Part shown: in pieces, positions 1 through 11,286 of the stretch
Position numbering within the stretch: the stretch's first letter is position 1
How the letters are laid out: each line of letters begins with the position of its first letter
Assembly: GCA_014529385.2 (NCBI GenBank)
Contig: CM043952.1
Coordinates: 56,711,619 to 56,775,618 of the forward strand
Source: Adiantum capillus-veneris
Taxonomy: Eukaryota; Streptophyta; Polypodiopsida; Polypodiales; Pteridaceae
Length of the DNA stretch: 64,000 nucleotides
Direction: 5' to 3'
Position numbers and translations under genes: made by a program
Notes under the pieces: model-generated
The model's input: only the letters and a program-made list of their open reading frames with translations
Told to the model about the DNA's origin: nothing
The model's database searches: none

Positions 1-455
1 AGCAACAACAATAAGAATCTTCTCACTTTGATGTTCCAAGTAAACTCAAAGTGTAATAGGTGAGATGTCTTGCAATCATTTTCTCCACTCAACGAGAATG
101 CTTCTTTCTTGTAGGGATCCCTAACAATGCCAAAGATACTGCTTTTTGGCATTGTAGGAAACTATCTATAAGCTTGTTGATACCTCCTTCTTGCTGGTGG
201 AAATGTGTTTCTCAATCTTGCCAAAAGATTGGTTGCCCATGAGAACAACCACCAATGATCTTAGCAAGAGATAATCCTTCAAAGGAAAAAAGAAGAATTA
301 TTGGTCCTAGAAAAATAAAAATTTACTATTTGGAAAAATTCAAACTTTCATAATTTGTTTATAATTTTAAAATAAAATAATTTTTTTAAAAAAGAATCTT
401 GTATATTTTCATTTTAATGATTTTCTTATGAAATTATTCCATGGGAACACTAACT
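1..455. other. Left edge, no gene recognised
   Basis: AT-rich sequence left of the first LTR. Only short reading frames without recognisable motifs occur. The end of this stretch (451-455, TAACT) is the presumed insertion site of Copia-A1; a possible 4-bp duplication AACT is shared with the right flank, but it overlaps the LTR edge and is weak. Confidence 0.5.
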
Positions 456-682
456 TGTTTTACCATATACATGTGGTAATGATGTGTGTGAACACACTAG
501 GACCGTCGAGGCATTTTTTTCCCCTTTAGGAGGTTTTTTCCCCGTGCATTGTATATACACCTTCACTCTAAGGCTATCTATTTTTCCATTGCACACTAAG
601 TAAAACACTCTCCATTGTGTGCCTTGAGCTTCCTTCGTCTTCTCCAAGCTGTGTGTGTTTTCCTGCAACCCTAATTCCAACA
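456..682 (+). repeat. 5' LTR of Copia-A1
   Basis: Begins TGTTTTACCATATACATG and ends CCAACA. It matches 9381-9607 along its length, with scattered substitutions and a small indel at the first bases. The body contains a CATTGTATATACACC stretch that could act as a TATA region; this is inferred from position only. Confidence 0.93.
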
Positions 683-684
683 AT

Positions 685-696
685 TGGTATCAGAGC
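685..696 (+). promoter_or_regulatory. Primer binding site, tRNA-iMet type
   Basis: TGGTATCAGAGC lies 2 bp after the 5' LTR end. This is the sequence typical of plant LTR elements primed by initiator methionine tRNA, and it fixes the LTR boundary. Confidence 0.92.
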
Positions 697-1044
697 AGGT
701 TGTGTCCTCCCAAGCTTAGTCGCCAACAGCTCCAGCACATGCCTGCTCACTTTCTCCGATTTCAGTGAGCTTTGGCGAGTGTTTGCAAGTCGACAAATTT
801 TTCTGGTTCAACTCGAACAGCTTAGTCTGCTTAGATTTCTGATTTGGGCTCATTTTGGCCTCCGTTTCCACTACAGACAGTACTGCACAGGCTATTTCGT
901 CATTTTGTGCAAAATTTTTGTCAGTGCCTTTTTTGCATAACAGGTGCCTTACAGTCTTCTACGGTTTGTGCTATATAACACGTGTTGTTCCTGTTTCGTT
1001 TCTCCTCTTTTCGGTTAGTTTTCACATCAGGTATAGCATTTACC

Positions 1045-3794
1045 ATGGCTGACAACAACACAGATGTGTTGAAGATGTTTGTTACCGAGGACGGATTGGA
1101 TGGGGACAATTACGCTATGTGGGCTTACATGATGCAACATGTTCTTGTGTCAAAGGGCGTCTAGAATATTGTGCTGGGCATTGATGTACGTCCTGGTTCT
1201 GAGGATGTAGACGATATTGAGGATGTGGCAGGCCTTGCTGCAAGGATTGTTGTTGTTAGAGTTGTTTTGCCTATGGCAAAACAAACTCGTTGGGATGTAA
1301 AGGATGCGTAGGTTCATGCATTGATTGCATTGTCTGTAAAGCGCACCATTACTCCTCATATTCTGTAAAACATGCTTGGGATATTCTGGCTGGTCTTTAT
1401 GCAAGCCGCAATGAGGCAAAAATTGCATTGCTGCGTAAAGAGATGGAGTCGAAGACTATGCATGAGGAAGATGATATGGACACTCTCCGCTTGTTTTTAA
1501 CCCATCTAATCTCTATCCAAAAGTAAAAGCTTCTGCTTTCCTTAATACCTACCATACAACTAGTATCTGCTATACGATATTGGACATAGGGTTTGCAAAA
1601 GATCCTGGTGCTCATTGATATCCTTGCTAGTGTCAAGGATATCAATGAGCAACTTATTTCTACAGGTGAAGTCATTCCAGACAGTTCCCTTGTGCAAACT
1701 TTTCTTGATGCCTTACCGGATTCTTACCAAACTTTTGCTAGTACTTGGAGACTTATGACCCAATGAAATCCTAAAGTTGTCAAGTTTGATGCATGGTGCA
1801 CATTGATGTTGCAAGAGTCACTTTCCAAAAAAAACAGGACTAGACAATGTGCAATTGAATAGGCTTTTATTGCTTCTCAAAGAAAGGGTCGTAACAGCAA
1901 TGTAGCCAGTTCTTATGGTTCTTCTGCGAGTGGAAAATCACCTATTCCTCATGCTACTACTGGGAGCAATTCGTCTAGAAATTCTGGTGAGGATAAGGCC
2001 AAACAGAAGATGCGTTTCTATTACTGTAAAGCCAATGATCACTTGATCAAGCACTGTCCTAAGTTAAAGGCCAAAGAGGCTAAGAAGAAAGAGGGTGGAA
2101 AATGCTGGTTCCACTACAAATGCAGCCATTGTTGAGTCTTCTGTAAAAGGATACTGTGATGCTCATGTTGATGCAGAATGGGCTTTTAATGCAGAGTGCA
2201 CTTACAATCTTGTTGTCCATGATGCATGCATTTCAGTTGCTACAGATTCACATGTGTGCTATTTTGACAATGGTGCTAAAAAAGCACATTACCTCACATC
2301 GTGAATTGTTCACCTCACTTGAGTCTGTCCCTCATGAAAATTCAGTCACTTGTGCCAACAATGCCTCTTATCCGGTTCAGGGGGTTCGAAAGATTGTGCT
2401 TACGGCTGCAAATGGTAGTTCTTTCACACTTGTTGATGCACTTTATGTACCTGGGATCAAGAAGAATCTTTTGTCTGTATCTGCACTTGCTAACTTGGAC
2501 TTGTAGTCAAATTTGTGGATGACAGATGTACAATTCATGATCTCAGTTTTGGTGATGAAATTGTTGCATCTGGCCTTTTGTGTCGTGGGCTGTATAAGCT
2601 CACTTTGTATGACAAGTGTGGACAAAATTTTGCAAATGCAGTTGCAGATTCAAGGGCTATTTTAGATGCAAAACTGTGGCATGCACGTTTTGGGCATCTG
2701 AATTTTACCAGTTTGCTGCGTTTGCAAAATCTGATATGGTTGCTTCTTTGCCGCCTCTTGCAACACCTTTCAAACATGTTTGTGAAGGCTGTATTTTGGG
2801 TAAGATGCAGCGTTCGAAGTTTCCAAAGGATGGTTTAGTTAGGGCCACATGCAGGCTGCAGCTTGTGCATAGTGATGTTTGTGGGCTCATGCAAACTCAG
2901 TCTTTGGGCAATTACCTTTACTTCATGACTTTCATTGATAATTACTCCAGGCATGCATGGGTATTTTGGCTTAAAGCGAAGTCCGAAGTGAAAATGTATC
3001 AAAATGTACTATGGGCACCCTCCGTTCCAATTGAGGGGGGGAGTATATGTCTCATGAATTTAATGCATTTTTGGCTAGTCGTGAGTTAAAACACCAATGT
3101 ACAGTGCCTTATACACCTCCACAAAATGGTGTTGCTGAGAGGAAAAATAGGTCACTTACGAAAATGGCACGATGTATGGTCAAAAGTCAAGCTTTGCTGC
3201 ATTCTTTTTGGCTTAAGGCCATCATGTGTGCCACTTATGTACTTAACATGTGTCTTACAAAATCTTTGTAGTCTATTACGCCATACAAAGCATGGCATGA
3301 TAGAAAGTCTTCTATTGAGCACATGCATGTTTTTGGCTGTTTGGCATATGCTTTGGTGCCACAAACACAACGCAAAAAATTGGATGATAAGGCTGTCAAA
3401 TGTATTTTTGGCAATTATAGTGCTAAAAGCAAAGGTTATAGGTTGTACCATCCGCAAACAAAGCGTATTTTGGTTTCATGGGATGTAGTGTTTGTGGAAG
3501 ATTCTGTTCAGCCCTTTCTATCATGTACTGGAGACAGTAATGTAAGCTCACAGGAAATTTACGATACTTTGTTGCCTCTTTTCAGTGGTGGAAGTTCAAA
3601 TGTAAATTCCAATGAGGCAAATGTACAACCTATGGGGGTTTCCAAAAAAGTTACAGATCGGCCTATTACTGATGCAGATGTACATGATGTACTTGATGAG
3701 GAAAGGGCTGAAAATGAGTAGGCTAGAGGTATGCCAAAATGACTGGTGCATACATTGCGTGACAGTAAATTGGATGCACCTTTGTCTAGTGGTA
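1045..3794 (+). pseudogene. Copia-A1 gag-protease-integrase half, broken
   Basis: The start codon at 1045 opens with MADNNTDVLKMF, a Copia gag N-terminus also seen in Copia-A2. Stops appear early, for example TAG at 1162 where Copia-A2 has TGG. A damaged zinc knuckle lies near 2010-2060. A protease motif DNGA (normally DSGA) lies near 2265. The integrase region has the HHCC motif (WHARFGHLNF, then CEGCILGKMQ) near 2680-2810 and an integrase core to about 3150, with an internal deletion near 2990 relative to Copia-A2. The frame breaks repeatedly. The reading region stops at the nested insertion and resumes at 7710. Retroelement pseudogene; no host function is suggested. Confidence 0.92.
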
Positions 3795-3799
3795 CTCGT

Positions 3800-3988
3800 T
3801 GAAGGGGATCGGGGAGCACCACAGATGGAGAGTGAGAGAGAGAAGGAGACACACAACACAGATATGGGTGGGGAGACTCTAAAGAGTGAGCAGCCCCCTA
3901 TACACTTATGCTATGTATAAGGTATACAAGTCAGTGGGCGCCCAGACTCTTGGCGGTCGGGCAAGGCACAGATGCCTATATCCCAACA
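3800..3988 (-). repeat. 3' LTR of Copia-B1
   Basis: Plus-strand ends are TGAAGGGG and CCCAACA. It is nearly identical to 7516-7704, with differences clustered near 3949-3982. The CTCGT target duplication lies immediately left. Confidence 0.95.
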
Positions 3989-4067
3989 ACCTCCCACTTA
4001 AACGAGACTGTGCCTTTAAGCAAGAGAACCTAGTCTAAAGACTACAAAAGGCGAGAGAAAACTGCTC

Positions 4068-5897
4068 TCAACCGATGCCCACTGGCTGGCTGTGATCGTG
4101 TGCATCCGCCTGCCCTGCTCCCGTGTAAGTCCATACACCACTAGACGTACCGCACACGTACTGCAAGTATGTACGCAATACCTGCATATCTCCCTCGTGC
4201 ACTATGCCATCATCAGTCAACAAACGATTGACAACCCCAACTGCAAATGCTCCCACTGCAGCTGCGATATCCGGTCTCAAGATCAGTATCTCATACATGA
4301 GACCACCGAATGCCGATGCAATGCTAGCGGGCCCTTCTAGCTCTACGAAGCATGCATCAACATATATATCCCTGGCAATAGGCATCTCTGGCTGACAAGG
4401 CGTGTCAGCCACATGCATCTCTTGACTGTCCGCAAAAGACGCATCAACCTATCGTGCAACCTCAAAGCAAACCAGCTGCTCTAGGTGTCTGCTGGAAGAC
4501 ATATCCTGCACAACTATATCCCCATGCTCACTATTGAGCATAGAAAGGAATGACTGCATAATCGCTGACATCTCAGCCTCCTCTGCAATCATCCACTGCA
4601 AACATGACCACTCAATTTGTTGTGACTCACTAGAGCTCTCATGCTCTAACTCCATATGCATAGACTCTTGCACAACGTCCTCCTGTCGTGACTCACTAGA
4701 GCAAGACCGCTCTACCTGTCTATCCTGCATAGAAGTATCTCGCACAACCGACTCTCTGCTTTGCTCAGTCACTAGCAAAGCATGCATGTCTGACCCTGTC
4801 ACCTCTCTGTGTGACTGCTCAAGTCGTGCCCCAACTGTGTACACAACGAGCTCACTACTCTGCACTCCATGCAAAGTATCCTGCAACCCACAAGCAAAAG
4901 AGACTCGCCTGCTCTCTCGCTGTCTACCTGGCTGCATGATCACAGAGACAACACCGTCTCTCGCGTGATCCACATGCAATGGGTAACCTGTACCACTCCT
5001 GGCACCTCTCGCAATCACTAGCGAACCCAAATGCATCACAAAATCTCGCTCTCGTAGCGAAATCTGACATCCACAATCTCTAAGCTCACCAATCAAGATC
5101 AAACTCACTGTCAAATTTGGTACATAGCGCACATGTCATAACAAGTAAGACGCACCACTCGATAATGACAATCTCACATCTCCTGCACCTGCTATCGCAT
5201 GCACCGATCCATCGGTCAAACGTACACTGCCAAGCATCCCGCTAGAATAGCTACAAAACCATGCACGATGCGGCGTGACATAAAACATAGCATCTGCGTC
5301 TAGCAACCACTGCGAAGGGAGTGCACTATCCACATGTATAGCATCTCATACATAGCTCGAGGTAAAAGTGACATCCCCGTCACTAGTATACTCCGACACT
5401 ACATGTGCCTCAACTGTCAAAGCAACTGAGTCCATGGCATCACTACACACATCTCTGAGACTGCCATGTCTCCTACAATGTCGCATACGACGAAAACAAC
5501 GCCGTCTAACGTGTCCAGAATGACCACAATACCAACATGTCACCTGTCGGCATACTCGTGAATGTACATGTCTCACACGAGTCCTTGATGACTCAGATCT
5601 ATCATACATATCATGTAATCTGCGCGAAAGTGCTCTTGAAGTCCCCTCATACATAACAAGAGCATATACAGATTCCACAAGGTGCAAAGAGAGCGTAGAT
5701 AGTGCCATCTCCTCTAGCTTTTGCCACTGATCGTCAGACATGTTTGAAGGTCTACCTACATCACCACTCAATGGTCGATGCAACCCTCGCTATGTCAATG
5801 CATCAAGCATACACTCTCTCCATGCCGCAAAGTCTGACCCATCAAACACGCGCATCTGTGGGAGGTCACAATCTGATCCATCACCTGTCTCTGCCAT
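4068..5897 (-). pseudogene. Copia-B1 single ORF: gag, CCHC knuckle, protease-like domain, RT-tail; four stops
   Basis: Read from the ATG at 5897, one frame of about 609 codons runs to 4068, interrupted only by in-frame stops near 5790, 5346, 5134 and 4449. Order of domains: Copia gag start (FDGSDFAAWRECMLDALT), CCHC zinc knuckle (CWYCGHSGHVRRRC, near 5510-5555), protease-like block with WLLDADAMFYVTPHRAWF near 5250-5310 where DSGA is expected, a polar serine/glutamate-rich spacer, then LMYEILILRPDIAAAVGAF near 4240-4290, which resembles the segment between Copia RT and RNase H. At three of the four stops Copia-B2 has CAG or CGA, so C-to-T change explains the damage. The intact relative shows this was one continuous protein, and the RT remnant is in frame. 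Confidence 0.85.
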
Positions 5898-7501
5898 GAG
5901 CACAATGTAGCAAACTAGAAAGCAAAACCACCTCACCAACAACACCTGGAAATTGTCTACAAATATGGCCAGAAACACAATGTAAAACCTGTGAGACACA
6001 CTCCAAAATAGAGCTCCAGCAATGTCAATACAAGCCTCGCATGCTCTAGTATCACACTGCAATCTGTGAGCTAATCACCAAGCCCACACTGTGTGGTATC
6101 GATGCATACACACGCACAAATCTCCCACCTGCAGAGAACACTGCACGCAAATGCTGAGTGCAACCTGCAATCTCTACCTAGATCGCAGAAATGATACGCA
6201 TAAAACTCCTGGGAAAATTTCGCCAGAGTTTCGACGCACAATGGCTATCAACACAAAATAACCATTGTCCTGCAAGCTCAATACAATGAGCAATCAATGC
6301 GCATCAAACTACACTCAACATACATGCATAAGCTCTGCAAAACTATGGCAAACAATGCTCGAGATCACAAGACTCTCCCACCCGAGAGCAAACCACTGTC
6401 TCAAGCAAAGAAAGATACACAACTCACTCTTGCGATAGTGGATACAAAAACACAAAACTGTGTCCAAACTGACAAAACCTGTCAAAGTGAGAGTAAACAC
6501 TCGATCACAAATTGGACAGAATTTCCCCTGAAAACTGAGCAAAAACTCAAGTACAATCTCTACCATAAACCATAACACTACTCAATGCCAATGAGTAAGA
6601 ATGCCAAAATGGCTCCACATTTTCACATACAATGGCAATCCGCACTCAACGTACATCAACGGAGTGACCGCGCATAAGCAAGCGCCAAAAGATTTGCAAT
6701 CCGAAAACTTGATCAATGCGAAAACAATGCTCTCAAGAGAGCTCACCGGCACTTGAAAGTGCTCGCCAAAATGCATTGTATGATGGGCATCAACCATGCG
6801 CCATAACCATATGCAAACCATCCGCAAAGACCATGAATCCAAGCACAAAATCACTGCCAAAGTATCCTGTGAAAACCAGTGAAAGAAGCTCCACTTGTGT
6901 GCTCCAAAAAACTGCGTCTCTCAAGAGACCGCTTCGGTGGTGTGTAAACGCCTCTGTACTTCGTTGCCCAAGTCTACCAAAAAACCCTCAAACCACAAGC
7001 TTAACACAAGCTGCAATTGCATCTTCAGCTCATAATTTATGCACTCAACATCAAGCATCTCCTGTGCTTTCAAAAGTGCATCAAACTCGCACACAATGCG
7101 ACAACAGAAAATCTGGAATTTCTGTATAAAGTCAGTCTGAGCTGAATATCAGCAAAACGGTGAGGAATTTGCAAAAAGTTTCTATTGCAAAGTTGTAGAC
7201 CACGTCGAAACAGATGGGCATGGGGGACAGAATTCTCAGATCTGCATTCTACAAGGAGAAAAACGAATCTGAAAACTGTGCTGCTGCGCACACAGTTTTA
7301 GGGCAACACCTTCACTTACACACAATCTTCCACACTCCTTTCTGAGCTTCCACAAGAGCATACATCACTCTCAACTGAGCTCACAAGCTCCCATTGCATT
7401 CTCACAAAGCTTCCAAGCTTTCTTAATCTCTCTACCATCGAGAGCGAGCGAGCTATCGCCTCGAAGCTCTCAAAGCCGTCGTGCTCTCCGCGGTCACCAT
7501 A
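5898..7501 (-). other. Leader of Copia-B1
   Basis: About 1.6 kb between primer site and gag start on the minus strand. No protein domain is recognised in either direction. It is the likely packaging and leader region; Copia-B2 has a leader of similar length (57691-59208) with related ends. Confidence 0.6.
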
Positions 7502-7513
7502 GCTCTGATACCA
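7502..7513 (-). promoter_or_regulatory. Primer binding site of Copia-B1
   Basis: The minus strand reads TGGTATCAGAGC just inside the right LTR, so 7516-7704 is the 5' LTR and the element points left. Confidence 0.92.
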
Positions 7514-7515
7514 AT

Positions 7516-7704
7516 TGAAGGGGATCGGGGAGCACCACAGATGGAGAGTGAGAGAGAGAAGGAGACACACAACACAGATATGGGTGGGGAGACTCTAAAG
7601 AGTGAGCAGCCCCCTATACACTTATGCTATGTATAAGGTATACAAGTCAGTGGGCGCCCAGACTCTGGGCGGCCAGGCAAGGCACAGATGCCTATACCCC
7701 AACA
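7516..7704 (-). repeat. 5' LTR of Copia-B1
   Basis: 189-bp partner of 3800-3988, followed on the right by the CTCGT duplication at 7705-7709. Confidence 0.95.
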
Positions 7705-7709
7705 CTCGT

Positions 7710-9304
7710 TCAGGCTCTGGCCATGCATCAGATTTTTATACTTTGGTTGTGTCTAGCTTACATGATGTTGAGGAACCTCTGTCTTTTGATGAAGCACAAA
7801 ATCCAGAAAATTGGATGGCTACCATGCAATCAGAATATGATGCTCTTATACAAAATGACACATGGACTTTATGTGATTTTCCTCCTAGCAAAAAGACCAT
7901 TGGTACGAAATGGGTTTACAAGTTGAAACGCAAGCCGGATGGTGAGATCGATCGCCAAAGGCTCAACTTGTTACAAAGGGTTATGCACAACAAAAAGACA
8001 TAGATTATGAAGAGACTTTTACTCCCACTTGTTGTGTGACTATTGTGTGTTTTCTATGTGCATTGGCAGCTCATTTTGGTTGGGATGTACATCAATCAGA
8101 CATTGTTACTGCTTTCTTGAATGGTGACATATTTGAGAAAGTTTATGTAATGAAACCTCACGGTTTTGTCAAGAAAAAATAAGGGGACAAAGTGTGCAGA
8201 TGTAAGAAGCCTTTATATGGGTTGAAGCAATTCCACGTGCTTGGTATGAGAAAGCTGATACTCATTTGGTCAAATGAGGCTATTGTAACAATCCAACAGA
8301 AAGCACATTGTATGTAAAGCGTGAGGGTAATGTACTTCTTATTGTGGTTCTTTATGTCGATGTTTTATTGATCACTGGACCAAAAGAGAGACATATTGCT
8401 GAATTTAAGGCTGATTTGAATGCTACTTTCAAGATGAAAGGTTTGGGGTTGTTGGTCATTACTTGGGTATACAGTTTAAGCAGTGTGATGGTGGTATTGC
8501 CTTGTGTCAGAAAGGTTACATAGAGACATTGCTATGTAAGTTTGGACTTGAGGATTGCAAACCTAATGCCACTCCCATCGAAACAGGTTTAAAATAGATT
8601 CTTCATGATGCTGGTGATCCTGCAGATGTCAATCTTTACCAAACTGTTGTTGGATGCCTCATTTATGTATGCAGCACGAGGCCGAATATTCAGTTTGCAG
8701 TCTCACAGGTCAACAAATTTATGCATAGCCTAGGGTCTAAGCATTGCCAGGTTGTCAAGAGGATTTTCCGCTACCTTAGTGGCACTTTACATCTTGGCTT
8801 GTTTTATCCCAAGGGGAGATCATTGTCGCCAGACTTACATGCTTTTTCGGACTCATATTAGGCTGTTTGTTTTGACACGCGAGTGTCCACAAGTGGTTTT
8901 TGTTTCATGCTTGGCAGTTCATGTATATCATGGTTGAGCAAAAAGCAACCTATTGTGGCCACTTCTACTGTGAGGCTGAGTACAAGGCAGTCTTCATAGC
9001 TACGGTTGAGTGTGTATAGCACAGACGCCTTATGGCTGATTTGTGTGTTGAAGAACAGGACACTGCCAACACTATCTACACTGACAGTCAGAGCGCATTG
9101 GTAGTTGCGAGGAACCCAGTTTTTCATGCTTACACAAATCACATTGAGATGCATTACCACTATGTCAGGGAGAGGCTCTCAGCAAGAGAGATCAGCTTGG
9201 TTTATGTGACAACACAGGACAACCTTGCAGATCTTTAAGGCATTGTCTCATGAGAAGCTCGAAGCTTTCCGCAAAGCTTTGGGCTTAGTCCCCTTTGTGG
9301 ATTG
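7710..9304 (+). pseudogene. Copia-A1 reverse transcriptase and RNase H half, broken
   Basis: Continues the pol reading of 1045-3794 after the nested insertion. RT starts with NWMATMQSEYDALIQNDTW and GTKWVYKLKRKPDGEID (about 7810-7950), followed by the DIVTAFLNGDIFEKVY block near 8100. The catalytic YVDD box reads YVDV near 8355. The RNase H block (TSGFCFMLGSS, then TIYTDSQSALVVARNPVFHA) lies at about 8890-9140 and the end is near 9304. Several frameshifts and stops are present. Dead polyprotein. Confidence 0.92.
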
Positions 9305-9380
9305 ATCATGTCCTCAGGGCATGGCATTTCTCTTTACTCATGTGCCAGCTCTCGTTCACCACATCACTCCAGGGAGGATT

Positions 9381-9607
9381 TGTTACCATATACATGTGGT
9401 AGTGATGTGTATGAACACACGAAGACCACTGGGACACTTTTTTCCTCTTTAGGAGGTTTCTTCCCCCATGCATTGTATATACGCCCATCACTCTAGGGCT
9501 ATCTATTTTTCCATTGCACACTAAGTAAAACACTCTTCATTGTGTTCCTTGAGCTTCCTTCGTCTTCTCCAAGCTGTGTTTGTTTTCTTGCAACCCTAAT
9601 TCCAACA
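9381..9607 (+). repeat. 3' LTR of Copia-A1
   Basis: Begins TGTTACCATATACATGTGG after a purine-rich AGGGAGGAT tract and ends CCAACA. Same 227-bp length as the 5' LTR. Confidence 0.93.
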
Positions 9608-10249
9608 ACTTGATTGATTGTACCTTGAGAAATAAGCATCAAAGTAAGCGGACGTAGGGCACAATGGAAGCACATCTCTTTCTTAGGCTTAGCAATGTAT
9701 GAACCACTTTAATCAATTGGGTGCACTACCTCATCAATGGTAGGGAAATTCGCACACCACACATAAATAACTGGCGAAGTGGCCTTGGTCTTCAGTTGAG
9801 GGAAACTTGAACTTTGATGAAGTGAATTTTGTAAAATTGTGTGAAGCTTGATTTTCAAAGCTAATGTAAGCCAAATTGTATCAAAATAGACACATAAGAG
9901 AGAGCTTGGAGAGTACTTCTCCGCAAATAATTTATGCAAGTAGATGAGTCTCTGGTGGAGAGTGATCATTTGATGAAAAATGGATGTAAGATGCAAATAA
10001 GAGATGAATAATATCTCATAGACAACAACATTAGCCAAAGAATCTTCACTAACAAAGGAATTCTTGAGAATGTATTCCCAAAATGCAATGTTAAGATCAA
10101 GATTGGTGAGAGTAAATATTGGATGTAGGCTAAGAAAACTTGAACCTTTAATCTCCCCTTGATCAAGTGCAAGTAGTTCAAGCAAGGGTAGTGGCTCAAG
10201 GCCTCATCCAAGCCACACAAATAATTTGCAAGTTATTAGGTGACACAAT
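9608..10249. other. Unrecognised stretch with a 158-codon minus-strand frame
   Basis: A minus-strand open frame covers 9709-10185. Its translation is hydrophobic and low in charge, with no motif I recognise. It lies directly beyond the LTR end of the Copia-C fragment, so it may be unrelated flanking DNA or a decayed element. I would not call it a gene. Confidence 0.35.
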
Positions 10250-10610
10250 TGTTGAAAAATGAGGATGCAGGAACGCACATGAAGATGGAGAAGAAGGAGA
10301 TGCTTAACAACATACAACACATGAAGTATTATTGTAGAGTGTGATGACTATTGTATATACAAGCTCTGCGGGAAAACCTCATAGTGAGGAAACAACTAAC
10401 TTCTCGGTCCCAAGTATGGTGACACACATCACTACCATATTCATGGTCCAAATCCCCCTAGTAGGAGTGATGTAGTGAACATTGTCTAGGGAAGTGCTAG
10501 ACCCTTATGTGATCAATCCACAAAAGGGAAGTGGCCCAAATATTTGCAAAAAGGTCTTCAAGCTTCTCACAAGGTAGAGCCTTTGTGAAAAGATCTCTAA
10601 GGGTATCCTA
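10250..10610 (-). mobile_element. Copia-C: antisense 3' end of a third Copia element with its LTR
   Basis: On the minus strand, about 10610-10451 encodes the end of a Copia RNase H region (KALPCEKLEDLF, then LLWIDH), matching the last residues of Copia-A1 before its 3' LTR. This is followed by an LTR of about 201 bp (10450-10250) that begins TGGACCATGAATATGGTAG and ends TTTTTCAACA. The LTR shares ATATGGTAGTGATGTGTGT with the Copia-A LTR but is otherwise diverged. The rest of the element is missing. Confidence 0.75.
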
Positions 10611-10623
10611 CATAGGGTAGTAG

Positions 10624-11002
10624 AGGGGAATTTTGGGGGCCTCAAAAGGACACTTTAAGGAAATCCACACCATCAGCTCCCCTCCAAATTTGGGCGTTCA
10701 ATAATTTTTTTGCAAACAAGCTTTAAACTTTGTAGAGAGTCAAGATTTAGATTCTATTCCTCAAGAGCTATTTGGTGTCATATGGGGCAATAGGGTTTGG
10801 AAGTGGGAGGTGGGTGGTACTTGGAAGATTCTATTATGAAAAACAGAGTCAACGAGATAGCTCTTGATGAGTAGAATCTAAATTTCCAACGTCTATAAAG
10901 TTTGGAGATAGTTTGCAAAAATTTAATGGATGCCCACTATGGAGGGGAGGTGATGAAATGGTTTTACTTAGAGAACCCTTTTGAGACCCCTAAAATTCCC
11001 CT
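10624..11002. repeat. Foldback (MITE-like) inverted repeat, about 380 bp
   Basis: Left arm (10624 to about 10785) and right arm (about 10829-11002) are imperfect reverse complements, from the outer AGGGGAATTTT...AAAATTCCCCT inwards. Shared inner blocks include CTCCCCTCC, TTTGCAAAC and AGATTCTA. No coding sequence and no clear target duplication. Likely a non-autonomous foldback element. Confidence 0.75.
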
Positions 11003-11149
11003 GATGTACATAAGCTAAACTAATCCCTCTTGCAAAGAGTTGGTTCCTCTACCCATAGTGGGTAGCTATCCCCCTTCAATTTGTCATCATAAGCAATCTT
11101 ATTGTTAGCCATGGCCAATAATTGCAAAAAATCTACATGTACTATATAC

Positions 11150-11286
11150 TAGGAGGTTTTCCCCCCCGTGCATTGTATATACGCCCATCACTCTAGGGCT
11201 ATCTAATCTTTCAATTGCACACTAAGTAATACTACTCTCTGCTGTGTGCCTTGATCTTCCTTCGTCTTCTCCAAGCTATGTGTGTT
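11150..11286 (+). repeat. Truncated Copia-A LTR
   Basis: Matches the last 140 or so bases of the Copia-A LTR (AGGAGGTTTT through TCTCCAAGCT). It lies immediately upstream of the complete LTR of Copia-A2 in the same orientation and lacks its 5' part. Confidence 0.85.

Larger units (their letters stand above)
3800..7704 (-). mobile_element. Copia-B1: non-autonomous Copia-like LTR element nested in Copia-A1
   Basis: Direct terminal repeats of 189 bp (3800-3988 and 7516-7704) differ at about four sites, so the insertion is fairly recent. The exact duplication CTCGT flanks the element at 3795-3799 and 7705-7709. A tRNA-Met primer site on the minus strand abuts the right LTR and a purine-rich tract (minus strand, about 3990-4000) abuts the left LTR, which sets the orientation. 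Inside are a long leader and one ORF (4068-5897) with gag, zinc knuckle, a protease-like domain and an RT C-terminal scrap. Integrase and the RT catalytic core are absent, so movement must depend on another element. Copia-B2 at 52418-59412 is a second copy with the same layout. Confidence 0.95.
456..9607 (+). mobile_element. Copia-A1: degenerate Ty1/Copia LTR retrotransposon, split by a nested element
   Basis: Two 227-bp LTRs (456-682 and 9381-9607) bound an internal region with gag, protease, integrase, reverse transcriptase and RNase H in Copia order (integrase before RT). A tRNA-Met-type primer site follows the 5' LTR. The coding region has many stops and frameshifts, so the element is dead. 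An unrelated reverse-strand LTR element (3800-7704) sits between the integrase and RT parts, and removing it rejoins the pol region at a CTCGT duplication. Copia-A2 at 11287-16090 is a second copy of the family and allows site-by-site comparison. Confidence 0.95.

Noticed and set aside
456-9612. A 5-bp target duplication for Copia-A1
   Set aside because: Only AACT is shared and it overlaps the LTR ends by one base; not reliable.
9709-10185. 158-codon minus-strand frame as a host gene
   Set aside because: No recognisable domain or promoter, and it lies in a patchwork of element fragments.
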